A stretch of 64,000 nucleotides of DNA, taken from Lachnospiraceae bacterium JC7. GTDB lineage: Bacteria; Bacillota; Clostridia; Lachnospirales; Lachnospiraceae. The translations under genes were made by a program, and so were the position numbers. How positions within the stretch are numbered: position 1 is the stretch's first letter; every line of letters starts with the position of its first letter. Where the stretch lies: NCBI GenBank assembly GCA_000513555.1, contig ALYD01000004.1, positions 101,066-165,065 on the forward strand. Reading direction: 5' to 3'. The notes beneath the pieces are model-generated. The model searched no databases, was not told where the DNA came from, and saw nothing but the letters and a program-made list of their open reading frames with translations. Of the stretch, positions 1-8,067 are shown in pieces.

Positions 1-356
1 CGTCCCTTGCTCTGAGCCATATTGTTGACAGGCTGACTATGACCGGTATCTGATATACGTTTCGTACTGCCTCGTTTTATGATGAATATGATTGCAATTA
101 TAAGCACTATAAAAGGAAACACTATGTCCCAGAAGAATCCGTCACTTGAGCTGTCGGAACCACCGTAGTAGCTGTAACTTCCATAGCTTGAATCACTGCT
201 GCTCCAGCTTGAATCGCTGCTGCTCCAGCTGTCTGAACCGTAGTCGGAGTCCCCGGAATAGCTTCCGAAATCTGCAAAGCCCTTTAGTGTAAATGCTGAT
301 ATCACTAACAAAAGGGCAAAAATCATCAATAGTTTAAATCTGAATTTCTTTTTCAT
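1..356 (-). CDS. Secreted/membrane protein, N-terminal part only (cut by window edge)
   Basis: The frame begins with ATG at 356, preceded by AGGAG (SD) about 8 nt upstream, and runs off the left edge, so about 118 codons are visible. They encode a signal peptide or membrane anchor (MKKKFRFKLLMIFALLLVIS), then a segment rich in Ser, Asp, Tyr and Gly with repeated SWSSSDS units, then a hydrophobic helix (FPFIVLIIAIIFIIKRG) and a basic region. Small membrane proteins with such a low-complexity region before one helix are common in Clostridia, and some carry a C-terminal Tim44-like domain. That part would lie outside the window, so no function is assigned. Confidence 0.75.
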   Translation of the reverse strand, partial: MKKKFRFKLLMIFALLLVISAFTLKGFADFGSYSGDSDYGSDSWSSSDSSWSSSDSSYGSYSYYGGSDSSSDGFFWDIVFPFIVLIIAIIFIIKRGSTKRISDTGHSQPVNNMAQSKG

Positions 357-426
357 ACTTAAAAACTCCTATTGTGGATACATAATTTATACATATTCTA
401 CCAATTTTATTTTGAACTTGAAATGA

Positions 427-439
427 TATAATTTAGTTT
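427..439 (+). promoter_or_regulatory. Extended -10 promoter abutting the yhcC start (leaderless candidate)
   Basis: TGATATAAT (TG at 424-425, TATAAT at 427-432) is an extended -10 element. Exactly 7 nt separate it from the ATG at 440, so transcription should start on or next to the A of the start codon. No Shine-Dalgarno is present and no convincing -35 is seen. Confidence 0.55.
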
Positions 440-1336
440 ATGTATTATTTATCTCTATCAGATTATTTAAAAAGAATTTACGGTCAGAAGGTCTATAAGA
501 TCTCACTTCAGTCAGGTTGTTCCTGTCCAAACAGAGACGGTACCATCTCGAGAGGTGGCTGTACCTTTTGCTCAGAGGGCGGTTCAGGTGATTTTGCCGC
601 ACCTCTTCTGCCCATAAGCGAACAGATAGCTATCGGTATAAAGCGGGTCGAAGCCAAACTCCCTAAGGGATCCGGGCATAGGTTTATAGCCTACTTTCAG
701 TCATATACCAACACTTACGGCGACACACACAAGCTTATCGGTTTATTTGAAGAAGCCATCCGGGATGAAAGAGTGATCGTTCTTTCCATCGGAACCAGAC
801 CTGATTGTTTAAGTGATGAAATGATTTCAGAGCTCAAAAAACTTCAGGAAAGATATCATAAAAAAATATGGGTTGAGCTTGGGCTTCAATCTGTACATGA
901 TTATACTGCAAGAAGGATAAACAGAGGGTATCTTCTGCCTGTGTTTGAAGACAGCTACAGACGGCTGAAAGCTGCCGGTCTCGCTGTCATAGTTCATGTC
1001 ATCGTAGGTTTCCCATGGGAAAGCGAAAATGATATTCTCGCCACTGTGAAATATCTCTCAGATCTCCATCCTGTTCTTGACGGTATCAAGCTTCAGCTTC
1101 TTCATATACTGAAAGGTACGAAGCTGGGTGATGAATACATGAGAAACCCGTTTCATGTGCTTTCTCTGGAAGAGTACTGCTCTATCCTTATCAAATGTCT
1201 GAAGCTGCTACCCGAAGAGACCGTGGTCCACAGGATCACAGGAGACGGACCCAAGAAGATACTGATCGCACCTCTCTGGTCAGGTGACAAGAAGCGGGTT
1301 CTGAATACGATAAACAAGGCTGTAAAGGAGGCATAA
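440..1336 (+). CDS. yhcC: YhcC/TIGR01212-family radical SAM protein
   Basis: 298 aa. The N-terminus (MYYLSLSDYLKRIYGQKVYK) and the cysteine block GCSCPNRDGTISRGGCTFC, with C29, C41 and C44 as likely [4Fe-4S] ligands and C27 extra, are typical of the YhcC branch of Elp3-like radical SAM proteins. A TIM-barrel follows with the YFQSYTNTYG segment, a SIGTRPDC motif and VELGLQSVHD. The biochemical role of YhcC is not firmly established; cytoplasmic RNA-related chemistry is often inferred. The start is fixed by family alignment. There is no SD, and a TGnTATAAT element ends 7 nt upstream, suggesting a leaderless mRNA. It is a single-gene unit diverging from the edge gene. Confidence 0.88.
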   Translation: MYYLSLSDYLKRIYGQKVYKISLQSGCSCPNRDGTISRGGCTFCSEGGSGDFAAPLLPISEQIAIGIKRVEAKLPKGSGHRFIAYFQSYTNTYGDTHKLIGLFEEAIRDERVIVLSIGTRPDCLSDEMISELKKLQERYHKKIWVELGLQSVHDYTARRINRGYLLPVFEDSYRRLKAAGLAVIVHVIVGFPWESENDILATVKYLSDLHPVLDGIKLQLLHILKGTKLGDEYMRNPFHVLSLEEYCSILIKCLKLLPEETVVHRITGDGPKKILIAPLWSGDKKRVLNTINKAVKEA

Positions 1337-1677
1337 ATCAATCGTATCAGTATTCTAAAAAAAACATTTCAAGATTATCCGTTACAGCTTGCACTAATAC
1401 TTACTATAAGTGAAACTTATATCGCAAGCGACTGATATACTTATATTAACTAAATGATACAAGTCGGTTGCCTGAGTAACTAACTTTAACTTAAAATAGT
1501 AATGGTATCTTATAACATTGATTTTTTTTGAATTCAGTATTTTTAGGGTGATATTTAATTCATATATGTGTGGCGTATTCAGGGAGGTTACGCGATAAAA
1601 CATATTATGTTTTAAGATATGGCGTCATGGTTAAAATGAGGGTTTGACCTGATGCATTTTAGGGGAAGGATAGTTGT
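1337..1677. other. Intergenic 341 bp, AT-rich, upstream of EAL gene
   Basis: No gene or known RNA was recognised. It holds a 17-bp palindrome (1597-1613) and a short GCGTA/TACGC inverted repeat just before it (about 1574-1593). I looked for a c-di-GMP-I riboswitch core because the next gene is a phosphodiesterase and did not find one. No terminator for the upstream gene is evident. Confidence 0.5.
1597..1613. promoter_or_regulatory. Palindrome, possible operator of the EAL gene
   Basis: AAAACATATTATGTTTT has 8-bp arms around a single central base and lies 65 nt upstream of the start at 1678. It has the size and symmetry of a dimeric repressor site. No regulator family can be named from the sequence. 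Confidence 0.35.
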
Positions 1678-2994
1678 ATGGATAAGAGTAAATTGAATAG
1701 TTTTATGTTCGTGGAGAGGATCAGGCATGTTCTGTGCAATAATCCTGATAAGCGTTATCTTCTTGTACGATCAAATATCAGGGATTTCAAGCTGGTGAAT
1801 CAGGTGTTTGGATTTCAGAAGGGGAATGAGATCCTGCGATGTATGAAGAAACTTATCGTCGAACATGGGGGATTTTTTGAAGTATTCGATCAGCTTCATG
1901 TTGATCAGTTCGTATTTCTGATTCGGAAAGATAAATTTGATGACGAACTTTTCATAAGTATGGGAAAGGCGTGCTCCGAGCTGGTAGACAATGCCGCATT
2001 CAGTATGCATTTTCAGTTGGGGATATATGAGATAACCGATCCTGAGATGGAGGTTCTCTCCATGTGTGACAGAGCGAAGCTTGCTCTTAAGTCCATAAAG
2101 ATCGATGAGCCCTTTTCCATGGCATGGTATGACGAGTCTATCATGGAGGAACGTCTCTACAGCAAAAAGATCATAAGTGAATTTGACAGTGCACTTAAGG
2201 ACGAACGTTTTCTCATGTACCTTCAGCCACAGGCAAACACCAAGGGTGAGATCATCAGCGCAGAAGCATTGGCCAGATGGATGCTTGAAGACGGGACCAT
2301 TCTCAGTCCGTCTCATTTTATCAGTATACTTGAAGATTCCGAACTTATATGGAAACTGGATCTTTACATGTGGGATAAGGCCGCAAGGCTTCTGAGTGAA
2401 TGGAAGGATGATCCTGAGAAAAGTAACCTGAGTCTTTCTGTCAATATCTCACCGAAGGATCTTTATTATCTTGATATCGCGACTATACTCGTCGGTCTGG
2501 TTCAAAAGTATGATATACCTCCCAGCAAGATGAATGTTGAGATCACAGAGTGCAGTTTTGTAGACAATCCTGAGCTTTACATAGATCTTATTTCGAAGCT
2601 CCATAAGGCAGGATTTTCCATTGAGATAGATGATTTCGGAAGCGGGTACTCTTCTCTCACTCTTCTTAAGAACTTTCATGCGGATGTACTGAAGCTGGAT
2701 ATGGGATTTCTGCAGGACACCGAAGATCTCATACGGTCTGAGATCATCATAGATTCTGTTATAGAGATGGCGAAGCGACTTGACATGCAGGTCATTTCAG
2801 AGGGAGTGGAAACACAGGAACAGGCAGCTTTTCTCAAGATAAACGGCTGTGATTTTTTCCAGGGTTTTTATTTTTCCAGACCTGTACCATATGATAAGTT
2901 TGATACGGTGCTTAAGGCATATAATCTTGAAAGAACAAATAACCGGAGTGTTAGACCCAAGTCTCTGAGAGATCTGGTACAGGAGGCTGTATGA
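1678..2994 (+). CDS. c-di-GMP phosphodiesterase, degenerate GGDEF plus intact EAL
   Basis: 438 aa, soluble, SD GGGGAAGGA before ATG. Residues about 1-150 form a GGDEF-like fold in which the signature is replaced by HVDQF (74-78), so it should not make c-di-GMP and may be a regulatory domain. Residues about 160-415 are an EAL domain with the key motifs intact: EAL at 196-198, NISP, EITE, DDFGSGYSSL, a Lys-bearing LKLD segment, SEGVE and GFYFSRP. It should therefore hydrolyse c-di-GMP to pGpG in the cytoplasm. No transmembrane or sensor domain is seen. It converges on the barstar gene across a shared hairpin at 3068-3097. A second, membrane-bound GGDEF-EAL protein is encoded at 50735-52471. Confidence 0.93.
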   Translation: MDKSKLNSFMFVERIRHVLCNNPDKRYLLVRSNIRDFKLVNQVFGFQKGNEILRCMKKLIVEHGGFFEVFDQLHVDQFVFLIRKDKFDDELFISMGKACSELVDNAAFSMHFQLGIYEITDPEMEVLSMCDRAKLALKSIKIDEPFSMAWYDESIMEERLYSKKIISEFDSALKDERFLMYLQPQANTKGEIISAEALARWMLEDGTILSPSHFISILEDSELIWKLDLYMWDKAARLLSEWKDDPEKSNLSLSVNISPKDLYYLDIATILVGLVQKYDIPPSKMNVEITECSFVDNPELYIDLISKLHKAGFSIEIDDFGSGYSSLTLLKNFHADVLKLDMGFLQDTEDLIRSEIIIDSVIEMAKRLDMQVISEGVETQEQAAFLKINGCDFFQGFYFSRPVPYDKFDTVLKAYNLERTNNRSVRPKSLRDLVQEAV

Positions 2995-3067
2995 CCTTGC
3001 GATATGCATGTATACACAGCATGGTCTGTAAGGTTGGTTTTATCTGATAGATTTCTTTGTAAAAACC

Positions 3068-3097
3068 AAGGAGAACTGCATCTCTGCAGTTCTCCTT
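3068..3097. terminator. Bidirectional intrinsic terminator
   Basis: Perfect 12-bp stem AAGGAGAACTGC / GCAGTTCTCCTT with a 6-nt loop, followed by T-rich sequence on the + side (CCTTTTATT) and TTTTT on the - side. It lies between the convergent EAL and barstar genes. Confidence 0.85.
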
Positions 3098-3121
3098 CCT
3101 TTTATTGAATATCTATATTGT

Positions 3122-3529
3122 CTATTCGTTGACGTCCATTTTATCATATCCATCACTGTCACTGTAGTTATCGTCAGGATCTGAATAATCGTCTCCGCTG
3201 TAGTCGTACTCTGACTCCTCTCCGTTGTCATAATCCTCCTCATCCTCCGATTCCTCATCGTCAGAAGAAAACCGAACAGAGAAATCAGGTATTTCCACCA
3301 TCAGATCCTTTAGCGTATGCTTGAATTTTTTGAAATACTGTGGATCATGTTCAGCAAATTCTTCAAAGTTCTTTACGATCAAAGTACAATCATCGATCAC
3401 CTCGCTCAGATCATCATAAAGAGCATCGAGGTTTCTTCCAAAGTAGTTAGGAACAGGCAACTGATCTTCGATGGCATCATATAATTCGTCGCGATCAGTT
3501 ACATCTGATAGATCAAGAAAATATTTCAT
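3122..3529 (-). CDS. Barstar-family ribonuclease inhibitor with acidic tail
   Basis: 135 aa from ATG at 3529, chosen because GGAGG lies 8 nt upstream; an in-frame ATG 12 codons earlier lacks this. Residues 1-90 match the barstar fold: MKYFLDLSDV, PNYFGRNLDALYDDL (the YGxNLDAL-x-D helix whose two Asp residues bind the barnase active site in the family), and a C-terminal strand IPDFSVRF. Unusually, a tail of about 45 residues made almost entirely of Asp, Glu, Ser and Tyr follows. It sits 57 bp downstream of a barnase-type gene on the same strand, so it is very probably its cytoplasmic antidote. Confidence 0.9.
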   Translation of the reverse strand: MKYFLDLSDVTDRDELYDAIEDQLPVPNYFGRNLDALYDDLSEVIDDCTLIVKNFEEFAEHDPQYFKKFKHTLKDLMVEIPDFSVRFSSDDEESEDEEDYDNGEESEYDYSGDDYSDPDDNYSDSDGYDKMDVNE

Positions 3530-3586
3530 ACGTTCCTCCGATATTTTTCGGCATCCCTGCCACAAATGATATAAACCTAACTGTAA

Positions 3587-4081
3587 CTATGATGGGTCTC
3601 CATACAGAAGTTCATAGCTTGTATAATGATCCTCTGTATAGTAAATTAGTCCGTCGTTTGAGAAAATAATGCGCTTCTCTCCCCGCTCTTTTGCATGGAG
3701 AGTGTCGATGTCACATTCGTAGTATCTTCTTTTTTTCTTTGAAGGCAACGAACCTTCACGGTTTCCGTAAACGTCACCTCCGATACATTTGCCATATGAA
3801 TAATTGTCCAGTCCTCCGCTTCTCCAGCCCAGCTTTCTGGCTTCCGACTTCGTGATGAAATTCGAAGGAAGGTGCCCGAAAGTATATATGTAGAGCGAAA
3901 CATCTTCCTTTGTTGTGTAGCTTCCGTCTTCAGAAACGATAGCTGCGGCAGTGGTTTCAACCTGCCCTTTTTTTACATCAATCTCCGGATTTTCTGTTAC
4001 CGTGCATCCTGAAAAAAGCGTCAGGAACAGGCAACAGCAAAGCAATAATAAAAACCTATGAATTCTTTTACTAAAGTTCAT
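3587..4081 (-). CDS. Barnase-family ribonuclease, predicted lipoprotein
   Basis: 164 aa. A hydrophobic signal (residues 9-25) ends in a lipobox-like LFSGC with Cys26, so the enzyme is probably lipidated and held on the outer face of the membrane rather than freely secreted. The mature part matches barnase: LPSNFITKSEARKLGW, then KCIGGDVYGNREGSLPSKK, then catalytic Glu122 (YECDID), Arg137 (EKRIIF) and His152 (DHYTSYELL), in the order and spacing of barnase Glu73/Arg87/His102. All catalytic residues are present, so an active guanyl-preferring RNase is expected. The barstar gene follows directly. The SD is weak (AAAGAAAG). It could act in nutrient RNA degradation or in contact-type competition. 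Confidence 0.9.
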   Translation of the reverse strand: MNFSKRIHRFLLLLCCCLFLTLFSGCTVTENPEIDVKKGQVETTAAAIVSEDGSYTTKEDVSLYIYTFGHLPSNFITKSEARKLGWRSGGLDNYSYGKCIGGDVYGNREGSLPSKKKRRYYECDIDTLHAKERGEKRIIFSNDGLIYYTEDHYTSYELLYGDPS

Positions 4082-4414
4082 AATTTCTTTCTTTTTGTCC
4101 TATTTTGTAATGTATATTTCAACTTATCTTTTAATATGATTGTTCAAAATGGATTATGATGTACTTACATCATTAATTACCGACAATATTCCGAAAAAGA
4201 TTATACTTAAGTTTTCAGAAAATTGTCTATTTGTATTTCACAGAAAAGAAGTCATAGAAAGTGTCAGTATTTTTCAGTTTCAGTTCAGCGTGTACTGATA
4301 TCATTACGGCATAAAACCGATTCACGTATGAATGAAATATAATGATGAAGGGTCAGCAGATTGCATATTCATTGAATATTTGACACTACATCAGAAGATC
4401 TCAGGAGGATTACA
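4082..4414. other. Intergenic 333 bp between divergent barnase and wall-protein genes
   Basis: AT-rich. A TATAAT at 4338-4343, about 72 nt before the start at 4415, is a plausible -10 for the wall-binding protein, but no good -35 is seen. I see no structured RNA or coding remnant. Confidence 0.45.
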
Positions 4415-5533
4415 ATGTTTAGTTTCAAAAAACTTGCGGTGGTTCTGGCATCTGTTTCCATGATAGCTGTTATGGCTGTTCCATCATATGCCGCTGATAC
4501 CAGAACTGCTATTTCTTCAGTCAAGATAAAGGTGACCACTGACTTATCCATAGGTTCCACATCCAGTGATGTAGAGGTAACTACAAACTCTACTCTTTAT
4601 GATGTTCACAGTGCCACCATTACCAATGTTCCAAGTGACGGATGGGATGCAGATGATAATCCAAAGGTTCAGATAAAGCTTGCCCTTGAGGATGATGATG
4701 AGTATAAGTGGGACATAAGCAAATCCACTGTTACAGTAACAGGTGATGCCGGTACCGTAACATCTGTTTCCGGAGGAAGCGGCCACGGCTATCTCACTAT
4801 CGTTTACACTCTGGATGATCTTGATGAAGTTTATACAGACTGGTCAAGTTCACTTGATCTTACTATCGACGATGCCTACTGGCAGACAGCCTATGGTATA
4901 GCGGACTGGAGCAATGCAGAAAGTGCAAAGAAATATGAAGTAAAGCTTTATCGCGGAAGTACACTTTTAAATACCGTTACCACTACTAACAGCTACTACA
5001 GCTTTGCAAATCTGTTTACACAGGCAGGTACCTACTCTTACAAAGTACGCGCCATTTACACAAGTTCCCACAAGGGTTCATGGGTTGAATCCGATGATCT
5101 TTATGTGACAGAATCGGCTGCAGCTTCTATTAAATCCACATATGACGCAAGCATCAACAGCAGCACCAGTTCTTCTTCAAGTTCATATGTTTCCGGACTG
5201 ACAGGAACTACATTCTACAGTAATACCGCTTATGCCAATTCTCCTGTAAATTCAACCGGTGGTCAGTGGATACTTGATCAGTACGGCTGGTGGTACAGAA
5301 ATGCCGATGGTTCATGGACATCCAACGGTTGGCAACTCATTAACGGAAAGTATTATTTCTTCAACACAAGCGGTTATATGAAGACAGGATGGATATACTG
5401 GAACAATCAGTACTACTACTGCGGTGCTGACGGTGCCATGCTCACGAACACAACTACTCCTGACGGATACTATGTGAATTCCGCAGGTGTATGGGTATCC
5501 AACTATAATCCTTACAGCTATACATTCGGCTGA
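4415..5533 (+). CDS. Secreted protein with choline-binding-type cell-wall repeats
   Basis: 372 aa, SD AGGAGG before ATG. A Sec signal peptide (about 1-27, ending SYAA) leads to beta-rich domains (about 28-220), including a fibronectin-like segment (SAKKYEVKLYRGSTLL, YSYKVRAIY). A Ser-rich linker (about 248-264) follows, then a C-terminal series of wall-binding repeats: GWWYRNADGSWTSNGWQLI, GKYYFFNTSGYMKTGWIYW and QYYYCGADGAMLTNT. Such Trp/Tyr/Gly repeats (CW_binding family) bind teichoic-acid choline or related wall polymers. No catalytic domain is recognised, so it is best called a surface protein of unknown function. It has its own hairpin terminator. Confidence 0.88.
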   Translation: MFSFKKLAVVLASVSMIAVMAVPSYAADTRTAISSVKIKVTTDLSIGSTSSDVEVTTNSTLYDVHSATITNVPSDGWDADDNPKVQIKLALEDDDEYKWDISKSTVTVTGDAGTVTSVSGGSGHGYLTIVYTLDDLDEVYTDWSSSLDLTIDDAYWQTAYGIADWSNAESAKKYEVKLYRGSTLLNTVTTTNSYYSFANLFTQAGTYSYKVRAIYTSSHKGSWVESDDLYVTESAAASIKSTYDASINSSTSSSSSSYVSGLTGTTFYSNTAYANSPVNSTGGQWILDQYGWWYRNADGSWTSNGWQLINGKYYFFNTSGYMKTGWIYWNNQYYYCGADGAMLTNTTTPDGYYVNSAGVWVSNYNPYSYTFG

Positions 5534-5572
5534 TCAGACATACGATATTGCTTCATAAATCTCATTACCCAA

Positions 5573-5619
5573 ATGACCTCCGGGGTGTGATACAGAAACT
5601 GTCACACCCCGGAGGTCAT
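5573..5619. terminator. Strong bidirectional terminator
   Basis: Perfect 18-bp stem: ATGACCTCCGGGGTGTGA (5573-5590) pairs with 5602-5619 across an 11-nt loop, between the convergent wall protein and FliB-like genes. The T-tracts are weak (GGTTTTATCC on the + side), but the stem is very stable. Confidence 0.75.
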
Positions 5620-5624
5620 CGGTT

Positions 5625-6788
5625 TTATCCCAGGAGATAATCTGCGTATCCAAAGTCCCATATGGCAGATTCAAAACTGTTTGTCAGGTACTCTTCTATA
5701 TCGGAGGCATCATAACCTGTGAGTCTGGATATAAGAACTATCATGTTCCTGACTGTTTCATATGTAAGCTCATGCTCAGAGGATGATATCCACTGAAGGT
5801 ACAAGGAATGAATTATAGAAGCATATTCCATCATCATCCATTCAAACTGAAGGACCATGTCTCTCAGGTCCATCCCGGGGATCAGAAGATTGGAAAAGGT
5901 CTCTGAAACCAGGTAGTTACGAAGCAATGTCTCATATGAAGAGATAACTGTCTGGAATTCCTTCAGATCATTTGCATTAAAGTTCTCAGCTGCATCCCGC
6001 AGAGGCTTGAGAAATGAGGTATAACGGCCTTCTCTTGCATAGTTCTCTGTCATATCAAGAAAAAGTTCGTTACGCTCTGTTAAAGAGTCTTCGGCATCGC
6101 GTTCAAGGTTCACGATGGAATCTTTCAGTTTCCTGATGGACGCGGGATCAGTATAATCTTCTATAGCATCTACAGAACCTTTACTGTAGATATCCATAAG
6201 AATGAAAAATGCAGTAAGAAGGTTTGTACGGTTATCTGAACTTTTATCTGAAAGATGGAACATCATGAGATCCCTTGTGAGTTTCAGGGTATCGTTCTCA
6301 GGGGCGTTTCTCAAGGCTTCAGGATCTCTGATATCAAGTCCTGTAAAGCCAAGTTCCTTTCTTTCATTCCAGCAGTCCACTATTTCCGGGCAGCATGAGA
6401 CAAGAGCTCTTTCGGTACGATCAGAGAAGCTGTGAGTTTCTCTCGGAAATTCATGACAGGTCACGGAAAGTACTTCTTCTCCGTGATCTTTTACGAGACG
6501 GCACAGATGGTCACCTTCCAGAAACGGACATTTCATGTTCGGAAGAAGGCCGATAACATCCGTATCATCAACTTTTTTGATGAAATGATTTAGACTGCAA
6601 TGTTCGCTTAAACCTTCAGGCAGGCGTTCATTTTGCTTCAGATCTTCGGGGGCGGTTATGGACCGCCATCTCTTTTTTGTATCCCGATCAACCGATATCT
6701 TCCACTCCTGACAGCAGGTGAAGGAACATTCGCCTCCTATACAGTGAAAATCATCATAATAGTCGGGTTTGATCTCAATAGTAGACAT
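5625..6788 (-). CDS. fliB: FliB-family lysine-N-methylase-like protein
   Basis: 387 aa. The N-terminus carries the cysteine pattern of the FliB/YkgJ-like family (DFHCIGGECSFTCCQEWKI), followed by CPFLEGDHLCRLVKDHGEEVLSVTCHEFPR and VSCCPEIVD, which are likely Fe-S ligands. FliB was first linked to lysine methylation of flagellin in Salmonella, but the family is widespread in Clostridia away from flagellar genes and may modify other surface proteins. No flagellar operon is visible here, although a FliD-like protein is encoded at 18290-19324. The remainder is helical with no recognised motif. Start ATG at 6788 has a purine-rich SD. Confidence 0.82.
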   Translation of the reverse strand: MSTIEIKPDYYDDFHCIGGECSFTCCQEWKISVDRDTKKRWRSITAPEDLKQNERLPEGLSEHCSLNHFIKKVDDTDVIGLLPNMKCPFLEGDHLCRLVKDHGEEVLSVTCHEFPRETHSFSDRTERALVSCCPEIVDCWNERKELGFTGLDIRDPEALRNAPENDTLKLTRDLMMFHLSDKSSDNRTNLLTAFFILMDIYSKGSVDAIEDYTDPASIRKLKDSIVNLERDAEDSLTERNELFLDMTENYAREGRYTSFLKPLRDAAENFNANDLKEFQTVISSYETLLRNYLVSETFSNLLIPGMDLRDMVLQFEWMMMEYASIIHSLYLQWISSSEHELTYETVRNMIVLISRLTGYDASDIEEYLTNSFESAIWDFGYADYLLG

Positions 6789-6925
6789 GGTACTCTCTTT
6801 CTATGTAAACTGTTATAAAATATTTCAATAAAATATCATAAAATGAACACAAATAAGGATTATAAATAGTTCATCAATGAGCCGATAAATCTTTAGATAT
6901 AAGTGTTTCATTCAGGAGGACTAAA

Positions 6926-7987
6926 TTGCTAAACATTAACATAAACAGTATCAGGACCGGAATTTTTACAGCAGTATCCGCAGCTGTGATCTCTGCGGTA
7001 TCGGGGTTCACATCCTTTGCCGCTATTCCTATCGCGGATCTCGGATTTACCGTCACCAACGAACAGATACAGGCTGTTACCTATCAGTATAATATGATTC
7101 CAGCCTCCATACGTCAGTATTATGAGGATCTGGGAAACAGCATTTACTTTTTTGAGACCACAAAGTCCATAAACGACCTTTTGGGGGCCTATTCCGGACA
7201 GGAAGGTCATCAGGCCAAGATAATCCTTACGAACAGGGATTATGGCGCAGCTGAGGCCATCACCCACGAGATGGGACATTTTTTTGATGATATCTGCTTT
7301 ACGGATGAAGGGACTTCTGTAAAGACCATGCGGTTCAGAGATATCATTTTTTATCTGACTCAGGATGGAAAGAAGTACATTTCCGATACTGATGAATTTA
7401 AAGGCATATACATGTATGAGCGTAATACTGCACCTGTCACCAAGTATGAAAAAACAGATGCCAATGAATATTTCGCCGGTTCATTCGGTCTTTACTGTAC
7501 AGACCCTGATACTTTGAAGGCCTATGCTCCATACACATATGATTATATCGACAGGTTGGTTCAGAACTTTACACAGGTTTATCCGGCATCTGCAGAAAAC
7601 ATCGCTTCTACCGTGACTGTTCCTGCAACCATCGATGAGATAACAGGCGGAGCCACAAGTTCAGGGATCTTCGTAAGTAACGGAAACACATCTCCGGCTC
7701 ATGCATCTTCATCAGAATCTGTATCTGCCATCCTGGGCGGGAATATCAGCCAGGTAAACGGTGTAACACCTGAGGGTGTTTCCTATACAGGATATACCAA
7801 TGTTGACACCTCAACTGAGGCCGGTGCCGCAAATGCAGGACAGCAGGTTCAGAACGCCACTGCAGCTGCCCAGAACGGAGATGGAACCACTACTGTTGTA
7901 AATGAGGACGGTTCTGTCACCACCACAACAGTAAAGCACACTGAATACGGTACCATGGTCTCAGTGGTAAGAATCTTTTCAAACTAA
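6926..7987 (+). CDS. Secreted zinc metalloprotease, M34/PPEP (anthrax lethal factor)-like
   Basis: 353 aa from a TTG start chosen because AGGAGGA lies 5 nt upstream. A signal peptide (about 1-33, ending SFAA) precedes a compact catalytic domain (about 40-215). This has HEMGH at 114-118, a classic HExxH zinc site, and ANEYFAGSFGLY (Glu181), which matches the third zinc ligand in the NE-x-F segment of ATLF/Pro-Pro endopeptidases. The C-terminal 130 residues are Ser/Thr/Ala/Gly-rich and look like a flexible stalk with no anchor motif. Pro-Pro endopeptidases cut surface adhesins, so a role in release of surface proteins is a reasonable inference. The + strand neighbour at 4415 encodes a surface protein. 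Followed by its own terminator. Confidence 0.8.
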   Translation: MLNININSIRTGIFTAVSAAVISAVSGFTSFAAIPIADLGFTVTNEQIQAVTYQYNMIPASIRQYYEDLGNSIYFFETTKSINDLLGAYSGQEGHQAKIILTNRDYGAAEAITHEMGHFFDDICFTDEGTSVKTMRFRDIIFYLTQDGKKYISDTDEFKGIYMYERNTAPVTKYEKTDANEYFAGSFGLYCTDPDTLKAYAPYTYDYIDRLVQNFTQVYPASAENIASTVTVPATIDEITGGATSSGIFVSNGNTSPAHASSSESVSAILGGNISQVNGVTPEGVSYTGYTNVDTSTEAGAANAGQQVQNATAAAQNGDGTTTVVNEDGSVTTTTVKHTEYGTMVSVVRIFSN

Positions 7988-7991
7988 ATAT

Positions 7992-8027
7992 ACAGTGAGG
8001 GGTATATGTGCCCCTCACTGTTTTTTA
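7992..8027 (+). terminator. Intrinsic terminator of protease gene
   Basis: ACAGTGAGGGG / CCCCTCACTGT perfect 11-bp stem (7992-8002 with 8011-8021), 8-nt loop, then a T-run. Confidence 0.92.
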
Positions 8028-8067
8028 TTCGGTCTGTGTGCCTGCATGAACAGGTACATGGACCTTT

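Noticed and set aside
1500..1677. Possible c-di-GMP riboswitch before the EAL gene
   Set aside because: No conserved CACGCACAGGGCAAACC-type core or tetraloop receptor; only a short palindrome and small stem-loop.
5160..5200. Serine-codon repeat as a CRISPR or satellite repeat
   Set aside because: It is a Ser-rich linker within the wall-binding protein; no repeat-spacer pattern anywhere in the window.
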